This document shows, one piece after another, positions 25,343 to 33,571 of a stretch of 64,000 nucleotides of DNA (position 1 is the stretch's first letter; every line of letters begins with the position of its first letter). The notes beneath the pieces were generated by a model that saw only the letters and a list, made by a program, of their open reading frames with translations, did no database searches and had not been told where the DNA came from. The position numbers were made by a program, and so were the translations under genes. Source of the stretch: Streptomyces specialis (lineage in GTDB: Bacteria > Actinomycetota > Actinomycetes > Streptomycetales > Streptomycetaceae); NCBI RefSeq assembly GCF_001493375.1, contig NZ_LN929897.1:329593-393592 (forward strand), written 5' to 3'.

Positions 25343-25715
25343 GAGGGAGCGAGCGCCTTGGAACGCACCGGGGCGACGCGGACCCAATGGCCGCGCCGCC
25401 CCGGTCTACGGCACCCGCACGGCCGTACCGCCTCAGTCTGGGCCGTTCGCATATCGGTGTAGGGTCTGGGATGTTGCCGATGTGTAAACAGGCGCGGTCC
25501 CGCCTTATCGCCACATTTCCGATGGCTTGAGATCACGTCAAGCACGTTTGCGTGTCAATTCGCATACCCTTGGCTCACCGAATGACCGTCATAGGTTTAT
25601 ACCATCACTAACTCTTGACGGGAATCTCTCCCCCTTGCCAGAGTCGCGCTCTACTCGCATCACACGGCATGCTCACGCAGGCGCAGGGAAGTCGGGGGAG
25701 ACATGGGGGGGAGAC
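25343..25715. promoter_or_regulatory. Leader of the bldK-like operon with two palindromes
   Basis: 373 bp without a gene and AT-richer than its surroundings between ~25440 and 25680. It holds GCTTGA-N7-TCAAGC (25525-25543), ATGAC-C-GTCAT (25582-25592), the AT-rich run TTTATACCATCAC, and TTGACG (25615-25620), a possible -35 element with a poor -10 (CAGAGT) 18 bases on. An open frame runs through the last 190 bases, but its composition and lack of ribosome site argue that it is untranslated leader. In this GC-rich window it is the strongest promoter-like region. Confidence 0.5.
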
Positions 25716-26693
25716 ATGGTGCCCAGCGAGACCCGGACCGCCGAGGCCGGACCGGTCGGCCGCTCGCCGGGGCAGCTCATCTGGCGTCGCTTCCGTCGTG
25801 ACCGGGTCGGTGTCATATCCGGCTTCGTCGTGCTGTTCTTCTTCGTCGTGGGGCTGTGCGCGCCGCTGATCTCCAAGCTCTACGGCAAGGACCCCTACAC
25901 GCGCTACGGGCAGATCGAGCCGGGCCTGCTCAACGGATTCGGCTACCCGGTCAAGCCCAACGGCGGCATCGACGGCGAATTCTGGTTCGGCCTCGAACCG
26001 TTCCTCGGCCGGGACGTCTTCACGCAGCTTCTCTACGGAATCCGCACATCTCTGCTGATCGCCCTCGCCGTCACCGTCCTGGCCACGCTGACCGGCATTC
26101 TCCTCGGTATCGCGGCCGGTTATCTGGGCGGGCGCTGGGACTTCCTCATCAGCCGGTTCATCGACCTGCTGATGGCCTTCCCGCAGCAGCTCTTCTTCGT
26201 CGCGTTCCTGCCCATCGTGGCCACGCTGTTCGTCGATCCCCGCGAGGAGACCCCCACCTGGGTGCGGGTGGTCTCCATCGTGGTGGTGCTCTGGGTGCTG
26301 GGCTGGATGACGCTGGGCCGCATCCTGCGCGGCGCCACCCTCGCCCTGCGGGAGCGGGAGTTCGTCGAGGCGGCGAAGGTGAGCGGGGCGTCGCCCTGGC
26401 GCGTCATCCGCAAGGAACTGCTGCCGAACGTGGTCTCGCCGGTCCTCGTCCAGGCCACCTACATGCTGCCCAACTTCGTGACGACCGCGGCGGCCCTGTC
26501 CTTCCTCGGTGTCGGCCTGGTCGAGCCGACACCCGACTGGGGCCGGATGTTCGCCATCGGCGCGGAGGTCTACGAAGCCGACATCACCTACATGTTCTTC
26601 CCCGGGGTCTCGATGGTGATCTTCGTGGTCGCCTTCAACCTCCTCGGGGACTCGGTCCGCGACGCCTTCGACCCGAAGTCCGGCCGCCGCTGA
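25716..26693 (+). CDS. bldKA: BldKA-like peptide ABC permease (DppC type), importer 3
   Basis: 325 aa from the ATG at 25716, chosen for GGGGGGA just upstream; a GTG three bases later is an alternative. N-terminal OppC-type segment (QLIWRRFRRDRVGVISG), six membrane helices, and coupling loop REREFVEAAKVSGASPWR. Gene order permease, lipoprotein, permease, ATPase, ATPase is that of the Streptomyces coelicolor bldKABCDE operon, which imports a signalling oligopeptide needed for aerial growth. Importers 1 and 2 start with the lipoprotein instead. The bldK assignment rests on order and location, not on alignment. Confidence 0.75.
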   Translation: MVPSETRTAEAGPVGRSPGQLIWRRFRRDRVGVISGFVVLFFFVVGLCAPLISKLYGKDPYTRYGQIEPGLLNGFGYPVKPNGGIDGEFWFGLEPFLGRDVFTQLLYGIRTSLLIALAVTVLATLTGILLGIAAGYLGGRWDFLISRFIDLLMAFPQQLFFVAFLPIVATLFVDPREETPTWVRVVSIVVVLWVLGWMTLGRILRGATLALREREFVEAAKVSGASPWRVIRKELLPNVVSPVLVQATYMLPNFVTTAAALSFLGVGLVEPTPDWGRMFAIGAEVYEADITYMFFPGVSMVIFVVAFNLLGDSVRDAFDPKSGRR

Positions 26694-26746
26694 CAACGCT
26701 CGGTCCCAGCTTTTCCCGTCCACGAAGGGCAGGTGCCAGAAGAATC

Positions 26747-28552
26747 ATGGGCAAGAGAACTCTGCGCGGAGGGCGCGCCGCCGGCGTCTCCCTCGCGCTC
26801 GCGGGGGCGCTGATCCTCGGCGCGTGCAGCGGTGGTGGCGGCGGGGACGAGGGCGACGGCGTGAACGAGCCCGAGGGCGCCGGCACGCTCGACTCCATAG
26901 CCTTCGGCGACGCCGAGGCGTCCGCCGGACCGGCCGAGGCCGTGCCGGGCGCGGAACCGGGCGGCACGATCCACGTGCTCCAGGAGACCGGCCCCAACCA
27001 CCTGGACCCGGCCCAGATCTACGTCTCCGACGAGGCCACCGTCGCCCGGCTCCTCCACCGCGGCCTGACCACCGTCCGGCTGGACAACGACGGCGAGTAC
27101 ACGGTCGTCGGCGACCTGGCCACCGACTCGGGCCAGGTGTCCGACGGAGGCCGCACCTGGACGTACACCCTCAAGGACGACATCTACTTCAACGACGGCT
27201 CCGAGGTGACCTCCGCCGACGTCCGGCACACCTTCGAGCGGCAGTTCGCGGACTTCATCACCCAGGGGCCGACGTTCGTCCAGCAGTGGCTGGCGAACAC
27301 CGGCGGCGCGGACTACCGCGAACTGCTGCCCGGCGGGCCGTACGAGGGCGATCACCTGCCCGACACCGTCCTGGAGACGCCGGACGAGGATACCGTCGTC
27401 TTCCACTTCGAGGAGCCGCAGACGGACCTGCCGTACGCGCTGTCCATGGTCGGCTACGCGATCGTCTCCGAGGCGGGCGACACCCGCGAGGCGTACGACG
27501 AGGCGCCGCTGACGACCGGCCCGTACCAGATCGAGGAGCACCGGCCCGGCCGGTCCATGACGCTGACCCGGAACGAGTACTGGGAGCCGGAGAGCGACTC
27601 GGCCCGCAACGCCTACCCGGACCGGTACGAGCTGACCTTCGGCCACACCACGGACGACTCCACCCGCCGCCTGATGGCCGACAACGGCGACGACCGGTAC
27701 GCCATCAGCTTCAACAACGGCGTCGACCCGGCCAACGCGCCCGAGGTCGCCTCCGACCCCGCCTACTCCGACCGGCTGGTCCAGGGCTACCAGCCCTACG
27801 TCGCCACCCTCGCCATCAACACCGAGCGGGTCACCGACAAACGCGTCCGCGAGGCCATCGCCCTCGCGGTGCCCCTCAACGGCGTGCTGAACGCCTACGG
27901 CGGCACGTTCGGCGGCGAGTACGCCGGCGGCTTCATCAGCCCGCTGCTGCCCGGCTACGAGGCGGGCTACGACCCGTACGGCAAACTCGCCGCGCCGCAG
28001 GGCGACCCCGAGGGGGCGCGCGCCCTGCTGGAGGAGGCGGACGCGGTCGGCTACGAGCTGAACTACGTCCACCACACCGGCACCGAGGACTCCCGCGCGG
28101 CCGTGGCCATCACGGACGCCCTGGAGCAGGCCGGGTTCGAGGTCAACGAGACCGAGGTCCCGCAGGAGACCTACTACGACACCATCAGCGTGGTCGACAA
28201 CGGCTACGACATCTACCGCAGCAACTGGGGCCACGACTGGCTCTCCAGCTCCACGGTGCTCCCGCCGCTGTTCGACGGCCGCCAGATCCAGGACGGCGCC
28301 AGCAACTACAGCCACTTCGACAGCGACGAGGTGAACGCGGAGATCGACCGCATCCGGGGCATCGTGGACCCGGCCGAGGCCGCCACCGCCTGGTTCGAGC
28401 TGAACAAGACGATCATGGAGGATCACCTCCCCGCCGTCCCGCTCTTCTACTACAAGCAGAACATCCTGCACGGCTCGCTCGTCGGCGGCGCGGTCTTCAA
28501 CGACGACCTCGGCACCGTGGACATGAACCGGCTGTTCGTCATCCAGGAATAG
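26747..28552 (+). CDS. bldKB: BldKB-like peptide-binding lipoprotein, importer 3
   Basis: 601 aa. Signal with lipobox LGAC (Cys27) followed by a Gly-rich acidic linker. SBP family 5 with GGTIHVLQETGPNHLDPAQI at the mature N-terminus and LKDDIYFNDGSEVTSADVRH. The ATG at 26747 follows AGGTGCCAGAAGAATC. By position it corresponds to BldKB, the extracellular receptor of the developmental peptide importer. A pair of palindromic hairpins (28565-28597) separates it from the next permease gene. It is more divergent from the other two lipoproteins than they are from each other. Confidence 0.75.
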   Translation: MGKRTLRGGRAAGVSLALAGALILGACSGGGGGDEGDGVNEPEGAGTLDSIAFGDAEASAGPAEAVPGAEPGGTIHVLQETGPNHLDPAQIYVSDEATVARLLHRGLTTVRLDNDGEYTVVGDLATDSGQVSDGGRTWTYTLKDDIYFNDGSEVTSADVRHTFERQFADFITQGPTFVQQWLANTGGADYRELLPGGPYEGDHLPDTVLETPDEDTVVFHFEEPQTDLPYALSMVGYAIVSEAGDTREAYDEAPLTTGPYQIEEHRPGRSMTLTRNEYWEPESDSARNAYPDRYELTFGHTTDDSTRRLMADNGDDRYAISFNNGVDPANAPEVASDPAYSDRLVQGYQPYVATLAINTERVTDKRVREAIALAVPLNGVLNAYGGTFGGEYAGGFISPLLPGYEAGYDPYGKLAAPQGDPEGARALLEEADAVGYELNYVHHTGTEDSRAAVAITDALEQAGFEVNETEVPQETYYDTISVVDNGYDIYRSNWGHDWLSSSTVLPPLFDGRQIQDGASNYSHFDSDEVNAEIDRIRGIVDPAEAATAWFELNKTIMEDHLPAVPLFYYKQNILHGSLVGGAVFNDDLGTVDMNRLFVIQE

Positions 28553-28564
28553 GGCCGACGCCCC

Positions 28565-28597
28565 GGCGGGCGCCCGCCCAGCGCGGCGGGCGCCCGC
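28565..28597 (+). terminator. Tandem palindromes between lipoprotein and permease, importer 3
   Basis: GGCGGGCGCCCGCC (28565-28578) is a perfect 14-bp palindrome, repeated almost completely at 28585-28597. The copies can form two separate hairpins or one long one. It is a likely attenuator or mRNA 3'-end protector for the lipoprotein message. Confidence 0.65.
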
Positions 28598-28636
28598 GCG
28601 CCGACCCCGGCCGACTCACCCGAAGGCTGCCACGCG

Positions 28637-29623
28637 ATGCTCCGATTCCTCCTGCGGCGCTCACTGGGCGCCGTCGCGATCCTGCTGATCATCAGCGCCG
28701 TCACGTTCTTCCTCTTCTACGCGATCCCGCGCAACCCGGCCCTGCTCGCCTGCGGAAAGAGCTGCACGCCCGATCAACTGGCCATCGTGGAACGGAACCT
28801 GGGCATCGACGACCCCGTTCCCGTCCAGTATTGGGACTACATGACGGGCATCTTCGCCGGCCGCGACTTCCCCGCCGGCGACTGCCCGGCACCCTGCCTC
28901 GGCTACTCCTTCACCAACAACCAGCCCGTGCTGGACACCATCCTGGACCGGCTGCCGACGACCGTCTCGCTCACCCTCGGCGGCGCGGTCGTCTTCCTCA
29001 CCCTCGGCCTGGCCTTCGGCATGCTCGCCGCCTGGCACCGGGGCACCCTGCTGGACAAGACGATGAGCTCCGCCTCGCTGGTGCTCAGCTCCCTCCAGAT
29101 CTACTTCATCGGCCCGCTGGCCCTGGCCGTCTTCGTCTACAACGACGGCGACTTCCACCTCTTCTCCCAGCCCGAGTACGTGCCGTTCACCGAGGACCCC
29201 GGCGGCTGGTTCGCCGGGCTGCTGCTGCCCTGGCTCGTGCTGTCGACGATCTTCACCGCCAACTACACGCGCATGGCCCGCGCCGAGCTGATCGAACAGC
29301 TCCAGGAGGACCACGTCCGCACCGCGCGCGCCAAGGGCATGTCCCGGTCCACCGTCTTCTTCCGCTACGCCTGGCGCGGCTCGCTGATCCCCGTCGTCAC
29401 CATCTTCGGCATCGACCTCGGCTCGCTCTTCGGCGGCGCCATGATCACCGAGGTCACCTTCACCCTGCCGGGCCTCGGCAGGCTCGCGGTCGACTCCGTG
29501 ACGCAGTCCAACCTGCCCATGCTGATGGGCGTGATGCTCTTCGCCGCGCTGATGATCGTCCTGTTCAACATCCTCGTCGACGCCTGCTACGCGCTCATCG
29601 ACCCGCGCGTCAGGCTGGCCTAG
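28637..29623 (+). CDS. bldKC: BldKC-like peptide ABC permease (DppB type), importer 3
   Basis: 328 aa, ATG start. N-terminus MLRFLLRRSLGAVAILLIIS, six membrane helices, coupling loop EDHVRTARAKGMSRSTVFFR, and a periplasmic loop with two Cys pairs (CGKSC near 35-39 and CPAPC near 82-86). The C-terminus YALIDPRVRLA is the DppB ending. The ribosome site is weak (GAAGGC ~12 bases upstream). It forms the pore with the DppC-type protein at 25716. Confidence 0.8.
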   Translation: MLRFLLRRSLGAVAILLIISAVTFFLFYAIPRNPALLACGKSCTPDQLAIVERNLGIDDPVPVQYWDYMTGIFAGRDFPAGDCPAPCLGYSFTNNQPVLDTILDRLPTTVSLTLGGAVVFLTLGLAFGMLAAWHRGTLLDKTMSSASLVLSSLQIYFIGPLALAVFVYNDGDFHLFSQPEYVPFTEDPGGWFAGLLLPWLVLSTIFTANYTRMARAELIEQLQEDHVRTARAKGMSRSTVFFRYAWRGSLIPVVTIFGIDLGSLFGGAMITEVTFTLPGLGRLAVDSVTQSNLPMLMGVMLFAALMIVLFNILVDACYALIDPRVRLA

Positions 29624-29634
29624 GAGCGATTCAC

Positions 29635-30699
29635 GTGACCACCACGAGCCCGGCCGCGGGCAGCGGGACGACCGGGGACGGCGCGCCGTTCCTGTCGGTC
29701 CGGGACCTGCGGGTCCACTTCTCCACCGAGGACGGCGTCGTCCGGGCCGTCGACGGGCTGTCGTTCGACGTCCGGCGTGGCCGCACCCTCGGCATCGTCG
29801 GCGAGTCCGGCTCCGGCAAGTCGGTGGCCACGCAGGCCGTCCTCGGCCTGCACGACCCGGCCCGTACGACCGTCTCCGGCACGATCGACCTCGACGGCCA
29901 GGAACTGATCACCGCCGGGGAACGCGCGCTGGAGCGACTGCGCGGCGACAAGGTGGCGATGATCTTCCAGGACCCGCTCACCGCCCTCTCGCCGTACCAC
30001 ACGATCGGCCGGCAGATCGGGGAGTCGTTCCGCAAGCACCGGGTAGCGTCCCGGCGCGAGGCCAGGGACCGGGCCGTCGAGATGCTCGGCAAGGTCGGCA
30101 TCCCCCATCCCCGGCTGCGCGTGGACGACTACCCCCACCAGTTCTCCGGCGGCATGCGGCAGCGCGTGATGATCGCCATGGCCCTGGTCTGCGACCCGGA
30201 CCTGCTGATCGCCGACGAGCCGACCACCGCCCTCGACGTGACCGTGCAGGCCCAGATCCTCGACCTCCTCCTGGACCTCCAGCGGGAGTTCGGCTCCGCG
30301 ATCATCATGATCACCCACGACCTGGGCGTCGTCTCCCGCGTCTCCGACGACCTCGTGGTGATGTACGCCGGCCGCGCTGTCGAGCGCGGCACCGTCCGCG
30401 AGGTGCTGCGGGCCCCGCGGCACCCCTACACGTGGGGGCTGCTCACCTCCATGCCCCGGCTGCGCGGCGACGTCGGGCAGGACCTGGTGCCCATCGCCGG
30501 CACCCCGCCCAGCCTGCTCGCGCCGCCACCGGGCTGCCCGTTCGAGCCACGCTGCGCGTTCTCCACCGAGGTGACCGGCGACGTCTCCTGCGCCACCGAC
30601 CGCCCGGCCCTGTCCGGAACACGGGACGCGGCCTGCCACCTCGACCCCGAACAGAAGCGGGCCCTCTTCACCGAACGGATCCAGCCCCGGCTCCGCTAG
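29635..30699 (+). CDS. bldKD: BldKD-like peptide ABC ATPase (OppD type), importer 3
   Basis: 354 aa; GTG at 29635 with TAGGAG upstream, 11 bases after the permease stop. Walker A GESGSGKS, signature FSGGMRQR, Walker B LIADEPTTALDVT, switch MITHDLGVV, C-terminal Cys motif CPFEPRCAFSTEVTGDVSC. A coding frame extends far upstream on the same strand, but that is the shadow of the lipoprotein and permease genes. Complete and apparently functional. Confidence 0.82.
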   Translation: MTTTSPAAGSGTTGDGAPFLSVRDLRVHFSTEDGVVRAVDGLSFDVRRGRTLGIVGESGSGKSVATQAVLGLHDPARTTVSGTIDLDGQELITAGERALERLRGDKVAMIFQDPLTALSPYHTIGRQIGESFRKHRVASRREARDRAVEMLGKVGIPHPRLRVDDYPHQFSGGMRQRVMIAMALVCDPDLLIADEPTTALDVTVQAQILDLLLDLQREFGSAIIMITHDLGVVSRVSDDLVVMYAGRAVERGTVREVLRAPRHPYTWGLLTSMPRLRGDVGQDLVPIAGTPPSLLAPPPGCPFEPRCAFSTEVTGDVSCATDRPALSGTRDAACHLDPEQKRALFTERIQPRLR

Positions 30700-30735
30700 A
30701 CCGGAGACCGGGCCGCCCACGCATGGAGGCGACGC

Positions 30736-31779
30736 GTGACCAGTACCGACATGAGCAAGGCCGGCCGGGCGCCCCTGATGACCGTCGAGGGGCTCACCAA
30801 GCACTTCCCGGTCAAGGGCGGCTTCCCCGTCAAGCGGACCGTGGGCGCCGTGAAGGCCGTGGACGGGCTCGACTTCACCGTGCACGCCGGGGAGAGCTTC
30901 GGCCTGGTGGGGGAGTCGGGCTGCGGCAAGTCCACCACCGGGCGGCTGCTGGCCCGGCTGCTGGAGCCCACCTCGGGCACCATCACCTACCGGGGCCGGG
31001 ACATCACCCACGCGACGCGGCGTCAGATGGCCCCCGTCCGCCCCGAGATACAGATGATCTTCCAGGACCCCTACTCGTCGCTCAACCCGCGCCAGACGGT
31101 GGGCACGATCATCGGCGGCCCGATGGAGATCAACGGCGTCGACCCGCCCGGAGGCCGCGAGAAGCGGGTCAGGGAGCTGCTGGAGACCGTCGGCCTCAAC
31201 CCCGAGCACTACAACCGCTTCCCGCACGAGTTCTCCGGCGGTCAGCGCCAGCGGATCGGGGTGGCCAGGGCGCTGGCCCTGGAACCGAAGCTGATCATCG
31301 CGGACGAGCCGGTGTCCGCGCTGGACGTCTCCATCCAGGCCCAGGTCGTCAACCTGCTCCGGCGGGTCCAGCGGGAGCTGGGCATCGCGTTCCTCTTCAT
31401 CGCCCACGACCTGGCCGTCGTGCGGCATTTCTCACACCGGATCGCCGTCATGTACCTGGGCAAGATCGTCGAGGTCGGTGACCGGACCGCGATCTACGAG
31501 CGGCCACGCCACCCGTACACGCACGCGCTGCTGTCGGCCGTGCCCGAGGTCGCCGAGATCGCCCGGTCCGCGTCGCCGAGGCGGGAGCGGATCAGGCTCC
31601 AGGGCGATGTGCCGTCGCCCACGTCCCCGCCCTCCGGCTGCCGGTTCCGCACCCGCTGCTGGAAGGCGGAGGAGAAATGCGCCACACAGGAGCCGCCGCT
31701 GGCGCGGATCGCCGGAAACGCCGCGGGACACCTCACGGCCTGCCACTTTCCCGAGGAGGGGACCACTCTTGCCCGCTGA
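30736..31779 (+). CDS. bldKE: BldKE-like peptide ABC ATPase (OppF type), importer 3
   Basis: 347 aa; GTG with GGAGG ribosome site, 36 bases after the preceding ATPase. Walker A GESGCGKST, signature FSGGQRQR, Walker B IIADEPVSALDVS, switch LFIAHDLAVV, C-terminal FRTRCWKAEEKC. Last gene of the third importer. No obvious terminator hairpin follows before the small membrane-protein gene. Confidence 0.82.
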   Translation: MTSTDMSKAGRAPLMTVEGLTKHFPVKGGFPVKRTVGAVKAVDGLDFTVHAGESFGLVGESGCGKSTTGRLLARLLEPTSGTITYRGRDITHATRRQMAPVRPEIQMIFQDPYSSLNPRQTVGTIIGGPMEINGVDPPGGREKRVRELLETVGLNPEHYNRFPHEFSGGQRQRIGVARALALEPKLIIADEPVSALDVSIQAQVVNLLRRVQRELGIAFLFIAHDLAVVRHFSHRIAVMYLGKIVEVGDRTAIYERPRHPYTHALLSAVPEVAEIARSASPRRERIRLQGDVPSPTSPPSGCRFRTRCWKAEEKCATQEPPLARIAGNAAGHLTACHFPEEGTTLAR

Positions 31780-31962
31780 ACCACCCCTCGATCCGGCGAA
31801 CTCGCCGCGCGTGCGCCCCTGTTCTGCTCCCATGCACCGACTGGTGCCGACCCGGCTCCTCGTTATGATCCCTGACGCAACGTGGGTATGACTCTCCCGA
31901 GTTGGGAAGGGTCTCCCTCGGCCTGCCCTGACACGGGCACGACTTCATGGAGGTGATCTCGC

Positions 31963-32151
31963 GTGTCCGTCTCCGCGTCTCTGCTGCTGCTGGTCATTAC
32001 CGTGCTGCTGGTCAGGAAAGCCGGGCTGAAGGTGCTCCACGCGATCGTGTGCGTGCTGTTGGGTTTCTATCTCGCGGATTCCAACATGGCGCCGACGATC
32101 AACGACTTCTCCAACGGGATCGCCGACATGATCAACTCGCTGAGCTTCTGA
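31963..32151 (+). CDS. Small two-helix membrane protein, conserved hypothetical
   Basis: 62 aa; GTG with a strong GGAGGTGAT ribosome site. Residues ~3-17 and 24-40 are hydrophobic (SVSASLLLLVITVLLV; VLHAIVCVLLGFYLA), and a short soluble tail with TINDFSNGIADMINSL follows. The start and the HAIVC..LGFYLA.S..AP pattern recur in small Streptomyces proteins of unknown function. The 183-bp gap before it likely contains its own promoter. Confidence 0.7.
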   Translation: MSVSASLLLLVITVLLVRKAGLKVLHAIVCVLLGFYLADSNMAPTINDFSNGIADMINSLSF

Positions 32152-32188
32152 GCCCGGACCCGTGCGGCGGGCGTCGTAAGCTCGCCGC

Positions 32189-33067
32189 ATGACATCCGGC
32201 GAGGCGGGACGTGTCCTGCTGGTGCACGCGCACCCCGACGACGAGTCGATCAACAACGGTGTGACCATGGCCGCTTGTGTCGCCGCCGGGGCCCTGGTCA
32301 CCCTGGTCACCTGCACCCTCGGCGAGGAGGGGGAAGTCATCCCGGCCTCGCTGGCCCACCTGGCCGCCGACCGGGACGACGCGCTCGGCCCGTACCGCGC
32401 GGGCGAACTCGCCGCCGCCCTGCGCGAACTGGGGGTCACCGACCACCGGTTCCTCGGCGGCGCGGGCCGCTGGCGCGACTCCGGCATGAGCGGCGCGCCG
32501 CAGAACGACCGGCCGTCCGCTTTCTGGCGCGCCGACGTGGACGAGGCGGGCGCGGCGCTGGCCGAGGTGATCGCGGAGGTCAGGCCCCGGGTTCTCATCA
32601 CCTATGACCCGAACGGCGGTTACGGCCACCCCGATCACATCCAGACCCACCGGGTCGCCATGCGCGGCGCCCGGCTCGCCGCCCCCCGGCACCGGATCGC
32701 CCGCGTCCTGTGGAACTGCGCGCCCCGCTCGGTGGTCCGCGCGCGCCTCGCGGAGCTGCGGGCCGACGGCCCCGGCCGGTTCCGCGGCGTCGCGGAGGAG
32801 GAGGCGGTGCCCGGCGTCGTCGCGGACCACGAGGTGGCGCTGGCCGTCGCCGGCACCGCGGCGCAGGTGGCCGCGAAGGCCGCCGCGATGACGGCCCACG
32901 CCACCCAGATCGACGTGGAGGGCCGGGGGTTCGCGCTGTCCAACGGCCTCGCGCAGCCGCTGTGGGAGACGGAGTGGTACCGCCTGGCGGCGGGGGAGCC
33001 GTTCCCGGCGGGGGCGCGCGATATCTTCGCGGGACTGGACGAGGAGCCGGGAGGGGTGACGCGGTGA
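32189..33067 (+). CDS. mshB: MshB, GlcNAc-inositol deacetylase of mycothiol synthesis
   Basis: 292 aa. MshB removes the acetyl group from N-acetylglucosaminyl-inositol, the second committed step toward mycothiol, the low-molecular-weight thiol of actinomycetes. The LmbE/PIG-L zinc-binding motif AHPDDES is at residues 14-20 and the third ligand segment GGYGHPDHIQTH near 146-157; the loop GRWRDSGMSG is typical of MshB. No ribosome site is visible before the ATG, so the mRNA may be leaderless. It overlaps the next gene by 4 bases (GTGA). Confidence 0.93.
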   Translation: MTSGEAGRVLLVHAHPDDESINNGVTMAACVAAGALVTLVTCTLGEEGEVIPASLAHLAADRDDALGPYRAGELAAALRELGVTDHRFLGGAGRWRDSGMSGAPQNDRPSAFWRADVDEAGAALAEVIAEVRPRVLITYDPNGGYGHPDHIQTHRVAMRGARLAAPRHRIARVLWNCAPRSVVRARLAELRADGPGRFRGVAEEEAVPGVVADHEVALAVAGTAAQVAAKAAAMTAHATQIDVEGRGFALSNGLAQPLWETEWYRLAAGEPFPAGARDIFAGLDEEPGGVTR

Positions 33068-33441
33068 GGATCGCGGCGTACGGCGGGCTGGGGGCGCTGG
33101 GCCTGCTGGTCGGTGTGGCCGGGGCCCTGGTCCAGGCCGGCTGGTTCCCGTGGGGGCTGCTGCTGGCGCTGGCGGCGGCCGGGGGGCTCTTCTGGGGCGC
33201 GGCCCTGGCGACGCGCTCCCGCATGGGCGCCGCCGCCGCGGCGGGCGGCTGGGCGGTGGCCGTGCTGCTGCTGACGATCACCCGGCCGCAGGGCGACTTC
33301 GTCTTCGCGGCGGACGCCGGGAGTTACCTGTTCCTGCTGGGCGGCATGGCGATCGCCGTGGTCTGTTCGACGGTGGCGCCCAGCGAACGGCCGCTGTTCG
33401 CCGTCCCCGAGCCGCGACCGCGTCCCGGGGCCCGCTCCTGA
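33064..33441 (+). CDS. DUF6113 family membrane protein
   Basis: 125 aa; GTG start overlapping the mshB stop. Four membrane helices (about residues 4-25, 28-46, 56-72 and 88-105) and a basic Pro-rich tail. Members of this family commonly follow mshB in Streptomyces. The function is unknown; translational coupling suggests a linked expression level only. Confidence 0.75.
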   Translation: MRIAAYGGLGALGLLVGVAGALVQAGWFPWGLLLALAAAGGLFWGAALATRSRMGAAAAAGGWAVAVLLLTITRPQGDFVFAADAGSYLFLLGGMAIAVVCSTVAPSERPLFAVPEPRPRPGARS

Positions 33442-33571
33442 CGCGTGATTCGATGTGGCAATCCTGTGGGGGCGGCATACGAACGCACCGGCCCCAGTAT
33501 CGTTGGGCCCGCCGCCCGGTCCTGACCCGAGTCCCAGGCCGGCCGGTGAAGCCCAACCGGGAGACCCTGCC

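Noticed and set aside
26824..29634. Upstream extension of the OppD-type ATPase frame of importer 3 (to 1291 codons)
   Set aside because: It runs over the lipoprotein and permease genes in another frame; the ATPase starts at GTG 29635 with its own ribosome site.
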